Assembly (NCBI RefSeq): GCF_037893015.1
Contig: NC_133663.1
Location: 3,423,378 to 3,487,377 of the forward strand
Origin: Macrotis lagotis
Taxonomy: Eukaryota; Chordata; Mammalia; Peramelemorphia; Peramelidae
Direction of reading: 5' to 3'
DNA: 64,000 nt
In this document: one piece after another, positions 34,136 through 44,705 of the stretch
How positions within the stretch are numbered: position 1 is the stretch's first letter
How the letters are laid out: each line of letters starts with the position of its first letter
Notes under the pieces: model-generated
The model's input: the letters and a program-made list of their open reading frames with translations, nothing else
The model's database searches: none
What the model was told of the DNA's origin: nothing
Translations under genes and position numbers: made by a program

Positions 34136-34589
34136 CGAAAATATTTGTCCAGTAAAACCTTGGCCGTAGGAATGCTTTGCCTGGAAACGTTTTACTGGAT
34201 TCTTTGCTGTGGCCCAAGTCTCCAAGCTCTCCCCAACCCTTGCTGCTGAGTGCATTTTGAGCTCAGGGTTTTTCACTTATCACCTTTCCTTTGGCGACCA
34301 TGCCCCACACAATTGGAGCCCAATGGCATACGTTACAAATCACTGTCTCTGGGCAAAAATCTGACTTCTAGCATGGAAATGTTGGTGTCTCAAAAACTGA
34401 ATTTGTTCTTTCCTCCATGTGCTCCCTCTGGCTTGGATTAAGGCTTTCTGAGTCTGTTTGTCTGTTCCCGGGGCCATCTTGAATCAGTTCTTCTGTTTTC
34501 TTTTCTATTAATTTTCTTTGTTCTCTTACAGATGATGAAAGTTTAAAAAAACAGTTATGGCAGAATTCTAGCCTTTTGAAGATTTTTTT
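34136..34589. other. Unassigned sequence
   Basis: Nothing recognised between the L2 end and the L1 tail. Confidence 0.3.
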
Positions 34590-34998
34590 TCCCCTCTCTG
34601 CCTCTTCTTTTTTTTTTGAAAAAGTGTGTCAATTGTTTTGAACTTAACAATCAACAACAAACACAAACATATCAATACAGAAAACAGAACAAGAGAATCA
34701 TGAAAAACTGAATTGGTAGGTGTCGTTTTAAAATACATAGGGAAGGATTTATAACTGATAGAAGCAGTAACCAAGTGGATCTATTTCTTCTCTCCTTCTA
34801 CACTTTTTTCTGTTTCTTTGGTGCATTTTGAGAAATCATTTCTTTCATTCTCTCCCTCCCTTAACTCTCTCTCTTTTAAATTAAATTTTACTTCTTCAAT
34901 CAGCAAAATTCTGCCTTCTTTCCTTCCTCAGTCCCAACTGAGAACAAAAGAAAAACAAAACTCCTGTTAGGAACATATAGATTTTGGCATTGGCCATG

Positions 34999-35031
<33 letters not shown>

Positions 35032-35290
35032 CCCCTGTCCACTTCCCTATAAGGAAGTTCTCTCCTTATGAGTCTTCTAGAATCATTGATGTTTATGCTG
35101 ATCAAAGTCCCTAAGAAGTCTGTCTCCTGGCTCTTCTTGCTTCCTCTGCATCAGTTCAATTCTTCTCAGTTTTCTCTGAAACCATTCCTATCATCATTTC
35201 TTACATCTAATCGTATTTCATCACATTCATATACCATAACTTGTTCAATCCTTCCTCTTTTAAAGAATTTTCAAGAATGAAAATGCTGAC
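34590..35290 (-). mobile_element. L1 3' end, antisense
   Basis: The + strand begins T/C-rich (the complement of the tail). It then reads 'ctctgcatcagttcaattct', 'ttctctgaaaccattcctat', 'cacattcatataccataact' and 'tgttcaatccttcctctttt', the antisense L1 3' order seen at 13,090-13,220. Contains the (CA)15 run at 35,001-35,030. 5'-truncated. Confidence 0.65.
35001..35030. repeat. (CA)15 microsatellite
   Basis: Pure dinucleotide run inside the L1 3' end. Confidence 0.97.
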
Positions 35291-35880
35291 ATGGAGGCTT
35301 TATATGCAGGTCTGTGTAAATGATATGATCCTGATGTTTCTTCGAAATATTTCTTATAAAGGTCAATTCAGAAAAAAATAGAAAAATATCTTCACTGAAA
35401 AATCCACAAATCCCATCAGGTGTTTTCTCCTCCCCTCTCTTTTCTCTTCTTCCCTTCCCTCTCTCCCCCTCCCTTCCCACCCTCTCCCCTTAAATAGCTT
35501 TAATGTATCCTTCCAGAGTCAGTGACACAGCTTCAGCCAAAGGGTAAAATAGATTTCCCACTCTTGAAGTGTTCTCCCTTACCTGTCCTCCTCTTCCCTC
35601 CCTTTCCTTCCCTTCCTTCTACTTTCATGACATATACCCATTCATTCAGGAATTCTCTCTTCTATTCTATTTTTCTATCTTCTCAGCAACTTGATACAGA
35701 GGAAGGATTAATAATAGCTTGTTCAATGAATAAATGAATGAACAAATGATGCCTTACTTGTCTCAACTCTTGAGAGCTCTTCTGGCTTGAAATTCTGTGA
35801 CACATCTATTCATATTTGTTCTAGAGGCATATCTTTATGGTATATCTTTATGGTATATGTTTATTTAGAATTTTTAATGT
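35291..35880. other. Unassigned, pyrimidine-rich sequence
   Basis: CTCC/TTCC-rich stretches at 35,425-35,490 and 35,585-35,625, otherwise nothing recognised. Confidence 0.35.
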
Positions 35881-35897
35881 TCATTCATTCATTCATT

Positions 35898-35996
35898 TAT
35901 TTTTGCAAGGTAGTGGGGTTAAGGTCACACAGCTAGATAATCATTAAGTGTCTGAGGTTGGATTTCAACTCAACTCAGGTCCTCCTGACTCTAGGG
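35898..35996 (-). repeat. Partial WSINE-type SINE, antisense
   Basis: 'ttttgcaaggtagtggggtt', 'aaggtcacacagctagataa', 'ggatttcaactcaactcagg'. The tRNA head is missing and a 'gtgacttgcccaag' segment is deleted. Confidence 0.75.
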
Positions 35997-37315
35997 CCCC
36001 AGAGTCTTTTGGAGTAAGAAAAGGAGACCTATTGGTTCCACGGATCCTTATTCCTTTCCTAGCTTTCCCAAGAATTCTGTTATTAGAAAGTCCAATGAGA
36101 CTGAACCTTTCATAAAAGCCAACTCTGTGGCATACTAAGCTGAATTTGAGTCAGATGCCTTGAATGCCATTGCATTGCCTTCAAAGAGACTGTTGGAACT
36201 TCAGAACTTCTGAACCCTAAATTAGATTTAATTCAGCTCAGATCATTGGGAGAAAACAGTCAAGGTTGCCCAATACCGAGGATGGTTGACTCGTCTTCTC
36301 CTCCTTTTCAGTGTGGCAAATACTTCCAGTGAATAGTTTCTTAGAGGGAGCAGCATCAGAAGTTTAATTTTCTGTCATAATCAGAATTTGAGGACAGAGT
36401 GGTGAGGTCACTTTCAACCTTTCTATGGCCATCTCCTTTTGTCTGAGCCTTTTATTCTTTGCTTGTGGATTCCTGACTCATGGTCTAAATGGTCTATTAA
36501 GAGCATCATAGAAGGGACTTTGCCCTCACTCAGAAAGCCTTTGGTTTCTGGCATCCTGGAGCTGAAAAAGTTACTACCTGGGAAGGACATTATCCATGGG
36601 CAATGACCTTGGGTGTGCTGCCAAGATCCTTTTCAGTGCCTGTGCTGTCAGGACTCAGGATGAAGATGCACAGACACCCACATTGAAGACCCAGAGAGGG
36701 TAGGAACCACATGAACTCAGCCACATGCTGTGAAAAGACACAAGTCTTAGTCCTGGATCTGTCCACAAGCCTGACCTGACCTAGGTGAGAGGGATGATGG
36801 GTTGACAGTGACTTCCCCACTCTGTCCTTTGCAATGCTGGCCATGGAGCCAGAGCTTTGGTGGCTGCATCTGATCCTTTGGGTCTCTGTCTACCCTATGG
36901 TAGGCATGCCCTTGGAAATGTTTTGTGGCATGGTGCTAGGGAGAGGAAGATGCCCTTCCATCTCTTAGTTCCCTAAGCTTCCCATGTTCTCTCTCACACT
37001 GAGGCTGGCCTGGGTTTGGGGTGATCATGAAGTCAGATACCTTTTTTCCCCTCTGAATTTACAAAGGATGGGGGACACTTCTACCTTCCCTCACCTCCTT
37101 CCCACCCTCCCCAGAAGACGGGCAATCAACTTCGGACCCTTCCAGTTTTCAGCTGGGACTTAGCTCATTTTTCCCATTGAAACAATGTTTTACACAACAG
37201 TCCTGCTTCCTGACTAGGCCACAAACATCCACAAGTGTTGCCCATTTGCTATTATTTCCTTTGACTGGTTTTCATGGGGAAAATATTTCATGCTGATCTC
37301 TAAAGGGTTATCCTA
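35997..37315. other. Unassigned, repeat-poor sequence
   Basis: 1.3 kb without a recognised repeat, gene or RNA. Confidence 0.35.
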
Positions 37316-37319
37316 TGAA

Positions 37320-37560
37320 ACAGGGATTAGATTTATTTCCTGTAGCTCCAGAACACAGAGAGGGTCCAGTGAGTAGAAGTCCCAAGGAGGCAGATTTTGA
37401 CTTAGTGCTCAAAGGTGGAATTGTGGCCTTAAAAGTAATGAGTTCCCCATTTCTGGATATAGTCCTGCAGACATGACCTCTCTTGAGTCTCGAGAGGTAG
37501 TGAGCTCCCCATTCCCAAAAGTAGCCTGAGACTCTATACTGATCTCTCTGACCTGTTCAG
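37320..37560 (+). repeat. CR1/L3-type LINE 3' fragment
   Basis: 'gattagatttatttcctgta', 'gcctt', 'gtaatgagttccccatttct', 'gagaggtagtgagctcccca'. The phrase 'gtagtgagttcccc' is typical of CR1/L3 3' sequence. Internally rearranged or partly duplicated. Confidence 0.45.
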
Positions 37561-37989
37561 AAGGAATTTGGGCTTAGGTCCCTGTAGCCTGGGCACTGTA
37601 GACCTTCTGTGGCCAAAGCCTGCCTACTGTGGCCCTCTATATGGCTATCCTTGTCAGAAGGAATACAGGCTCTGTTTGCTTTGAGGTCTGGGCTCCCTCC
37701 TACAAAAAGGGGAGCTAGGAAAATTCTGTGAGCTGGCTCATTTGAAAGACCATATGGGGGAAGAAAAGACCATATTGGGGGAGGAGGGGGCTGTAGCCTG
37801 GACTGGAAGTGAGGAAGGAAAATGAGCTGAGGTCTCAGCTTAGCAAATGGCCCTTGCAGAAGGCAAGGCATTGAAGACTGCATCAACCCAAGGACTTCAT
37901 GATGGAAGCAGTAAAGCATTGTTTGTATCTGGTCTTAGGGCAGTCATATGTCTAGAAGGAAGTGAAAACCCAGGTTGGAGGGTGAAGGT
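37561..37989. other. Unassigned sequence
   Basis: No gene. A 120-codon minus-strand frame has no recognisable domain. Confidence 0.35.
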
Positions 37990-38390
37990 CTTGGCACCCA
38001 TTGGGATACTAGTTGACATGTACATAGAACCTTAGGATTTACAGATGTTCCCAGCTGGCAAGGTAAAATGCTCCAGGCACAAACCTCCCCATTTAACTGA
38101 TGAGAACACTGAGTCTCAGAGAGGGGGGGCTTGCTGTGGTTATATAGTAAGTGTCCAAGGTGAGATTCATTCCAATTTGGTTCTCGTCCTACTCACTCCC
38201 CAGCATTGCCTTTCACCCAAGACAGATCTCAGGAGAATTCCAGTTAATTCAACCAGTATTTCTTGAACTCCTATAACATTCATGATCCTGGTCTTGGTTC
38301 CAAAGATAGAAGGATGTAAAATGATGCCATTTCTGATCTCAGGTAGCTTATTACCTAGCATAGGAAGAACAAGAGCAGCCACCAAATGTT
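37990..38390. repeat. MIR-type SINE (antisense) followed by a family X fragment
   Basis: 37,995-38,225 carries 'ccccatttaactgatgagaa', 'cactgagtctcagagag', 'ggttatatagtaagtg' (antisense MIR). 38,250-38,390 carries 'ccagtatttcttgaactcct' and 'atctcaggtagcttattacc', resembling the start of family X in + orientation. Confidence 0.45.
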
Positions 38391-38429
38391 GCACAAAATA
38401 GTGATAGGATTCTTTCTCATCTATCCACC

Positions 38430-38630
38430 CATCTTCTCCATCTGTCCATCCTTCATTCATTTATTCATTCTTTCATTCGTTCATTCATCCATTTGTCCAT
38501 CCATTCACCATCCATCCATCCATCCATCCATCCATCCATCCATCCATCCATCCATCCATCCATCCATCCATTTGTTCATTCATTCATTCATCCATACATC
38601 TGTATATCCATTCATTCATTCACTCAATAG
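38430..38630. repeat. (ATCC)n / (ATTC)n tetranucleotide microsatellite
   Basis: A 63-base pure CCAT run at 38,508-38,570 is flanked on both sides by ATTC and mixed units. Accounts for the Ser/Ile/His/Pro repeat frame on the + strand. Confidence 0.95.
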
Positions 38631-38854
38631 TGCGTTACAATGGCTGTGAGGAGAACTGAGGAGGGAGAGACAGATTCACCTTGACTCCCTGTCTTCTGGA
38701 CTCTGTGGCTGAGCCAGACCTTCCCACTCTTGGTCATGGTCACAGATGCCCTCAGCAGAAAACAGAAATGTGTGCCCCGCCCCCACCTCAAAGAGGACCT
38801 CAACTTAGACTCCAGGAGAGAGAGGTCCCTTTTTTACATAGTAACCTAGAGACA

Positions 38855-39080
38855 GCTGGGGGGGGCCACAGTGGACAGGACACTGGATCTGGAGTCAGGA
38901 AGACCTGAGTTCAAATGTAACTGCTGACACTTAGAAGCTGTGTGACCCTAGGGAAGTCACTTCACTTCTGCCTCCATTTCTTATCTGTAAAATGAGGGTA
39001 ATAATAGCAATGTTGTTTTGAGAATCAGCCCAGATTATATTTGTGAAGCCCTCTACAAACTAATATTAGCTAATTATGTC
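38855..39080 (+). repeat. MIR/THER1-type CORE-SINE, near complete
   Basis: 'ccacagtggacaggacactg', B-box 'gagttcaaatgtaac', 'agctgtgtgaccctagggaa', 'cttatctgtaaaatgagggt' and the 3' part 'ttgtgaagccctctacaaac'. Full order present. Confidence 0.75.
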
Positions 39081-39745
39081 ATGGCTCCTGCATCACAGTC
39101 CCATGGCCCCAAGAAAGGCTTCCAGTTGGTGGCTCTAGGTCCCCAAGCAGATAAGAGGACACTATTTGGAGAGCAGCCAGCACTGGGTGGACTTTCCTGA
39201 GAGCACAGCCTGGGACTCCACAGGCCACTCTCAGGACCAGCACCGGCCTCCCTCCTGACTCCATGGAGCCCCCTCTCCCATGCAGCAACAGGCTCAAGTT
39301 TCCATATCTTAGAGAGGGAAGCTGCCTGCCGTTGGAAAGCACTTGGCATGGGGCAGCCAGAAGCAGCTGCTGGGCCAGGGGCTGGGGTGGAGGTGGGGAA
39401 GGTCCTTGGATCACCTTCATGTGGATCAAACTCCTTCCCCCGCCTCATTTTTCTGTTCTTGAGAGAACCTGATGTTATTGCAAAGGCCTATAGGTAGACT
39501 AGGTATCATTAACCTAAGAAACTGGGGAAATGTCTTCCAAGGGAGGAGAGTGGGAGCTCCAGGTAGGGGGATGCAAAGAGTCGGATCCCCTCCAATTCTT
39601 TTCCTGAATATTCTGATCATGGCTTGGTCAGCATCCCTGCCTAATTCAGTGGCCTTTCTTGGTATCCTCTCCCCCACACTACATGGCCCCCATTTGTCTA
39701 GGACTCTGAGCAGTTGTGTGTGTTCTCTCAGAGGGACACCCAAGG
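39081..39745. other. Unassigned sequence
   Basis: 39,230-39,400 is GC-rich and repeat-free with overlapping minus-strand frames of 124 and 116 codons (39,074-39,448). Neither has a recognisable domain and they overlap in different frames, so no gene is called. Confidence 0.35.
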
Positions 39746-39746
39746 T

Positions 39747-39750
<4 letters not shown>

Positions 39751-39798
<48 letters not shown>
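39751..39798. repeat. (GT)24 microsatellite
   Basis: Pure 48-base GT run on the + strand. Confidence 0.97.
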
Positions 39799-39801
<3 letters not shown>

Positions 39802-40430
39802 AGAGCCAGAGGAACCAGGAAGGTTCATTGAGAAAAGGGAGCAAACTGGGGATTGGGGGGTAAATTCCAGGCATGGGGGTCAACTGGGACAAAGACTTGG
39901 AGGTGGGAAATGGATGGCCATGGGAGGTGAGATGAAGTCTTATGTGAAGCCTCGCAGCTGTTCCAAAAGAGGCATTGGTTGTTTCGTAGCTGTCCTGGTT
40001 CATTGGACTCAAAAGAGGGGTCGAACTTTTAGGGGAGTGTCTATATCTGCAGGACTGGCTCCCAGTAAAGTCCTGGATCAGAATATTGCCTGCACCCCCT
40101 CTTCTAGGCTTGCCTTCTCACCAAGGTGGGGCTGGTGAAGCTGGAAGCTTCCCCAATCCCAGGGAATCAGGCTTCGGAGTCTCTTCTAGCTGCCCTCTCC
40201 CTTCTCTAAGAGCTCCTGATTCCTACTGTAGTGTGGAGGGGAGTCTGGGGTCTCTGGGGCTCTGTTAGCAGCCCACCCCCATGAAGGGTGGCATGCTGTT
40301 TATGTGAGGACCAGTCTGGCAAGATATGAGGCATGTCCTGGAGAGGTTCACTCCTGCAGGGCCAGCCAACGGGCAATACTGGGGGTGGATGGGGGGGGGT
40401 ACATGGAGGGCTGAGATACGCCTCCACACA
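39799..40430. other. Unassigned sequence
   Basis: 39,820-39,935 has weak family X resemblance ('caaagacttggaggtgggaa'). Otherwise nothing recognised. Confidence 0.3.
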
Positions 40431-40434
40431 GATG

Positions 40435-40530
40435 AAATCACTGGTCCTCACAGCCTTGACGTCAGCCCTAATCTCAAGACCATCCCTTGCCAGCATTTTT
40501 ATATGGACGATGCTTCAGTGACTCAGTTCT
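40435..40530. promoter_or_regulatory. Candidate regulatory module: CRE, A/T-rich MEF2/CArG-like, AP-1 motifs
   Basis: Within 70 bases: a perfect CRE palindrome TGACGTCA (40,457-40,464), TAATC homeobox-type core, TTTTTATATGG (40,496-40,506, CArG/MEF2-like) and TGACTCAG (40,519-40,526, AP-1). Repeat-free. Function is inference from motif density. Confidence 0.3.
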
Positions 40531-41329
40531 TGGCATGGTGTGGTCCACACTGTACTGGGTAGGGGTGGGGGGTGGGGGTCCTCCATGGGAAGGGTCATCG
40601 ATTCCCTCCTTCCAATGTGGCCCCAGGTGTGAATGCCCAGAGAGGAAGGGGAAGGAAGCTTTTGCTATCTCCCCCCCTCTTCAGAGGAGAGGGGGTTCCC
40701 CCATTCCACTGGGTTCCTAGCTTTTCCTGAATAGACAGCCCAAGCCCTGAGAGGGGAGCTCCTGGGCAGGGCCCTGCCCCATGCAGACTTGGCTCCTACT
40801 AAGTGACAGACGACTTTTCCAGAGAGATTGGTTTTTTTTTTCTTTTCTGTTTTTAGAGTCTCTGAGCCTGCCAGCTTTCCGGCAACCCCTCCCACATGTC
40901 CAGGCCCTCCATGGGAGGGAGCAGACACTGGGAGCTTGGGTTCTGAGTCACAGCTTGGATTTCCATTTAGGATTCTGTCTTGACTTCATTCTAGCCTCAG
41001 GATCCACAGGACCTCACCAACTGGGAGGTTGGGGGGAGCTGTCACACTGATCTCACCCATACGTGGTGGGGGGGTGGCTCAATGAAATTCCCCATGCCTC
41101 AATTTCCCCAAAGTAAAGACAATAAGATGTACAGGGACCCTAGAAATCCCACCATCTTAGAATGCTGAGGAACTCTAGGAGGCATGAAATGTCCATAGAC
41201 TATGTGAAGTCAAAGGATCCTCCTCAGACATCTTCCCATCCAACTGCCCATCCAATGCAGCATCCTCCAGGCCCCAGCCAGCATCTAGACAGTGAGAGAT
41301 TTGAAAGTCATTCAGACTAAATTATGATG
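40531..41329. other. Unassigned sequence
   Basis: No recognised repeat or gene; moderately GC-rich. Confidence 0.3.
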
Positions 41330-41560
41330 ATCATTAACTGCAGTGGAGTCACAGGAGGATCTGAGTCCGAATCTTGACTCTGCCATTCATAGCAGGAGTC
41401 AGAAGGGCCGGCTGCCCAGGCCATGCTCCATGCCCATCTACCTCTCCCCTTAATAGCTGGGTGACTGTGGGCTTGTCCAGCTATTCTGGGCCTCAGTTTG
41501 CTCATCTGAAAGATGAAGTTCTCTGATACTCCAAATCTCTGACTCTGTTCTTGGGGCCTC
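41330..41560 (+). repeat. MIR SINE, near complete
   Basis: 'gcagtggagtcacaggagga', 'gtccgaatcttgactctgcc', a roughly 50-base insertion, then 'ttaatagctgggtgactgtg', 'cctcagtttgctcatctgaa'. Confidence 0.65.
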
Positions 41561-42060
41561 CCTCCTTTCTTACCTTTCACCCCAAGCCCCGCCCCTCTGG
41601 AGCTTAAAGAATAACCCATAACAAAACTGAAAACAATCCATTATTTATAGCTTTCATTGAAGCTTCATCAAGTCATGATCCAGCATCCTGAGCTTAAGCT
41701 GGCATCCTCCCCCTCCTCCTGCCAGCCGAGAGGTGAGGGGTGAGGGGCAATGCCACCTCCAGAAATCTTCAGAGACACTCTTAGTTGGAGAGGACCCTCC
41801 CCTCATCTGATAGGCATAGGCTAAGGGGCTCTCTCCAGGGGCTGGCCCAGCTCCCACACTCTTCTCACCCCCCTCAGGCTGGAGACATAGCTGAGATGCC
41901 CAGCCCCTTCCCCAGAGCCACCTCAGGGGAAAGGGCAAAGGGGAAGGGGGCAGCTCTGGCCAGGAAGGCTTCCAGAGCCTGGGTCCAGGCTTCCTGACAG
42001 GTGGGGAGGGGGGCCCCAGCAAGGAGGCTCAGGCCCTCCAGGGTCACACAGCTGGGGGCC
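41561..42060. other. Unassigned GC-rich sequence
   Basis: Repeat-free and GC-rich. Overlapping frames in both directions without recognisable domains. Confidence 0.3.
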
Positions 42061-42440
42061 ATGGGGAGGCTGCTGCCTCCTTAGTCAGACCATAAACCCA
42101 AGTGTTGGCTGGGGGAGGGGGGACATGACTGGAGGAAGACTTGATGATTTATTGTGCTGATCTGGAAGGGGAAAATGAAGCCCTTTTCAGCTTGGCCAGG
42201 GTTTCAGGCCCCCTGGGAGCTCTGGAGCTCAGATACCGGGAGGGGGGCGGGCGGCCGGCGTTCAGCCGCCTCTGGCAGCCAGCCACACTCCCAGGATGCT
42301 GATTTACAGGGGTTTATCAGAGGCCGAGGACTGTGATCAAGTTTATGGAAATAGCAGGCGCCTCCACCCAACAGAGGCCTGCCAGGCCTTGCTGCCTGTT
42401 TCCCACGCTGATTAGAATCAGCCCTGGCTGGAGAAGGCTC
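42061..42440. promoter_or_regulatory. Candidate conserved non-coding element
   Basis: Repeat-free stretch with a CpG-bearing GC core (42,236-42,275) flanked by A/T-containing motifs: 'gatgatttattgtgctgat' (42,143-42,161), TTATCAG (42,314-42,320), 'gatcaagtttatgg' and the inverted repeat GCTGATT-ag-AATCAGC (42,407-42,422). It stops abruptly at the polypyrimidine tract. Conservation could not be tested. Confidence 0.3.
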
Positions 42441-42468
42441 AGTTAAGGTCTGGGGTGCTCCTAGAACA

Positions 42469-43005
42469 GTGTCTCTTCTTTCTCTTCCCCCTCTCCCTCC
42501 CTCCCTCCCTTCTCTCCCTTCCTTCCTTCTTCCACCTTCCATTTTCCTTCCATTATTCCTTCCTTCCTTCCTTCCTTCCTTCCTTCCTTCCTTCCTTCCT
42601 TCCTTCCTTCCTTCCTTCCTTCCTTCCTTCCTTCCTTTTCTTCCTCCCTCTATCCCTTCCTTCCTTTCATCTTTCCTTCCTTCCCTTCTTCTCTTCTTCC
42701 TTCTCTTCCTTCCTTCCTTCATCTAACCTTCCATCCTTCCTTCCCTCCCTCCCTCTCTTCCCTCCCTCCTTTCTTTCTTCCCTTCCTTCCCTCCTTCCCT
42801 CCCTTCTCCTCCCTCCCTCCCTCCTTTCTCTCCCTCCCTCCCTCCCTTCTCTCCCTCCCTCCCTCCCTTCTCTCCCTCCCTCCCTCCCTCCTTTCTCTCC
42901 CTCCCTCCCTCCTTTCTCTCCCTCCCTCCCTCCCTCTCTCCCTCCCTCCCTCCCTCCCTCCTTCCTCCCTTCCTTCCTCCCTTCCTTCCTTCCTTCTTTT
43001 CTCCT
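42469..43005. repeat. 0.5 kb homopyrimidine (TTCC/CCTC) tract
   Basis: Nearly pure C/T on the + strand. A perfect 82-base CTTC run lies at 42,556-42,637. After it the unit shifts to CCCT/CTCC with interruptions. The 211-codon Ser/Pro/Leu/Phe frame (+) and its Lys/Arg/Glu/Gly mirror (-) are translations of this repeat, not genes. Confidence 0.97.
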
Positions 43006-43701
43006 AAGGCACTCCTGGGACCACTTAGAGGCTGGACTTCTCAGCACACATTTTCTACCCAGGCCAGGTCTCAGTCTGCTTCTTAAATAAAAGAAGCCTC
43101 CCATGTCCCCCTCCTTCCCTTCTTAGGGGTGTGAGTGGGAGAGATCAAAGGAAATATAAATAAAGGGGTAATTTGGAGTTACTGCCTCAGAAGGGCTAAG
43201 GCAAACAAGGTTTAGGGACCTGAAAAGCCTGGGGCCTCTCCAGGTCTATCCACCCTGAAAATGGATTGATGCCCAGGAAGCCAGTGATGGAGGAGGTGAA
43301 TGTAATTGTGTGGGTGGGGGAAGCATGCTGGGGATTCCCCAGTCAGGGTGGGGTAGCATCATGGATAGAGCACCTGGCTTCAGACCCTGCCTTGGACCTT
43401 CCCACCTGTGGGACCTCAGGCAAGGTCCTTGAGACATCTAAGTCCATGCGATGCAGGGATGATATGGCATGCCTCTGATGTGACATGTTTGCCTCCCCCC
43501 AGCCCTCAGGCTGATGCTCACCTGGAAGAACCTGAGGTCTTACCTGAGGCCTGGAGATAACCTCCATCTCAGTTCTGGGCTCCTGACCTGCATGGAGAAG
43601 GACAGAGGAGACAGCTATCTTAAGACATGTCCAGCAGAAGGGAGTAGAAATGCTTCCCCCCTCCCCCCCCAGGGCGGAGGTCAGCATCCAGGGACTGGAA
43701 A
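43006..43701. other. Unassigned sequence with a short MIR-like patch
   Basis: 43,345-43,480 resembles a diverged MIR ('catggatagagcacctggct', 'ctgtgggacctcaggcaagg'). The rest is not recognised. Confidence 0.35.
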
Positions 43702-43766
43702 CCTTTCCAACTGACATAACATGAGTGAAACTCAAGCTGCTGGAGGGAAAGTCCAGTACTAGGCAG
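43702..43766 (+). repeat. 65-bp local duplication, copy A
   Basis: Direct-repeat partner of 44,641-44,705. The two are colinear over 65 bases with six differences and no gaps. Shared core includes 'aacatgagtgaaac' and 'caagctgctggaggg'. I do not recognise it as part of any known repeat. Confidence 0.8.
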
Positions 43767-44640
43767 AAGCCAGTGGTAGGGCCCAAATCCCAAATTTGTC
43801 AGATCTCTAAGACCTGAGGGATGAGTCATGTGACCCCCCCACCCGGACAGCATCCAGAGAAGAGGAATCAGAAGAGTTAGGGGCTGCCAGGACAGACTGA
43901 GCCCAGGGGAGAGAAGATTGAGGGCCCTTTGTCTCTTGGTTGCCCTTAGCCATAGTTCACTGGGGCCAGGGCTGGTCAGCTTTTCTCTAGGCTCCAACAG
44001 AAGCCACAAGAGAAAAGGGTCAGGACCCACAGGCTGAGCCGGACCCCTTCTCAGCTGTGGTCTTCTGTCTCAGCCCTTTGAGGCTCAGACCTCAGCCTGT
44101 GATGGGGCTTGTTGGGGGGGGCAGCTTGGGAGGCAGAGGCTGAGGAGAGCCACCCCGGGGCTCCCTCTCCTGCCCCAGCCTCCTTTCCCACAGCTCCAGA
44201 AGAGGAGGTTCACCCCACCACCACCACCACTAGAACGGCACCTGGAGGGATCCAGTGGAATCTGGCTTAGTCTCTAGGGAGGCTCAGGAAGGGGCAGACA
44301 TTGGCTGGCCCCATTGGGGGAAAGGGTGCTGCCCCAAAGGCGGGGGCTGGAGGACGCCACCTCTCAAGTTCCTTGTTTGTTGGGCTCCTTCCCTTTCCCC
44401 TTCCTCAGATCTCTTGTCCATTTGCTAAAGGGCAAGGGGCTTCATTTATTAAGGGGGAACTGCTCTTAAGCTGGCCAGCCAGGGCTCTCTGAGCATCCAA
44501 CTCTGTGAGGTGGGGGAAGGGGACAGACTGATGGGGTGGAGGAGGGGAGAGGCCGGGGGGGGCAGGGGAATGCAGGCACTGTCATCCCCTCAGACACTTC
44601 TGGCCTGCTCTCAGGGCACCCAAGCATTCCCATAAAGATT
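43767..44640. other. Unassigned sequence between the two 65-bp copies
   Basis: Repeat-free, GC-rich, with a short CCA run near 44,215-44,230. No gene recognised. Confidence 0.35.
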
Positions 44641-44705
44641 CCTTTCCATCTGATACAACATGAGTGAAACCCAAGCTGCTGGAGGGCAAGTCCAGTACCA
44701 GGCAG
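44641..44705 (+). repeat. 65-bp local duplication, copy B
   Basis: Second copy, about 940 bases downstream of copy A in the same orientation. Flanking sequences on both sides differ from copy A, so the boundaries are sharp. Confidence 0.8.

Noticed and set aside
38430-38630. Possible CRISPR-like or satellite array
   Set aside because: It is a plain ATCC/ATTC microsatellite without spacers, in a vertebrate genome.
39074-39448. Overlapping 124- and 116-codon minus-strand ORFs in GC-rich repeat-free DNA
   Set aside because: Two different frames are open at once, as expected from GC-rich composition. No domain or splice-bounded exon pattern was visible.
42455-43090. 211-codon + strand ORF (Ser/Pro/Leu/Phe) and its Lys/Arg/Glu/Gly counterpart on the minus strand
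   Set aside because: Pure translation of the TTCC/CCTC microsatellite; long frames are expected when the repeat contains no stop in those phases.
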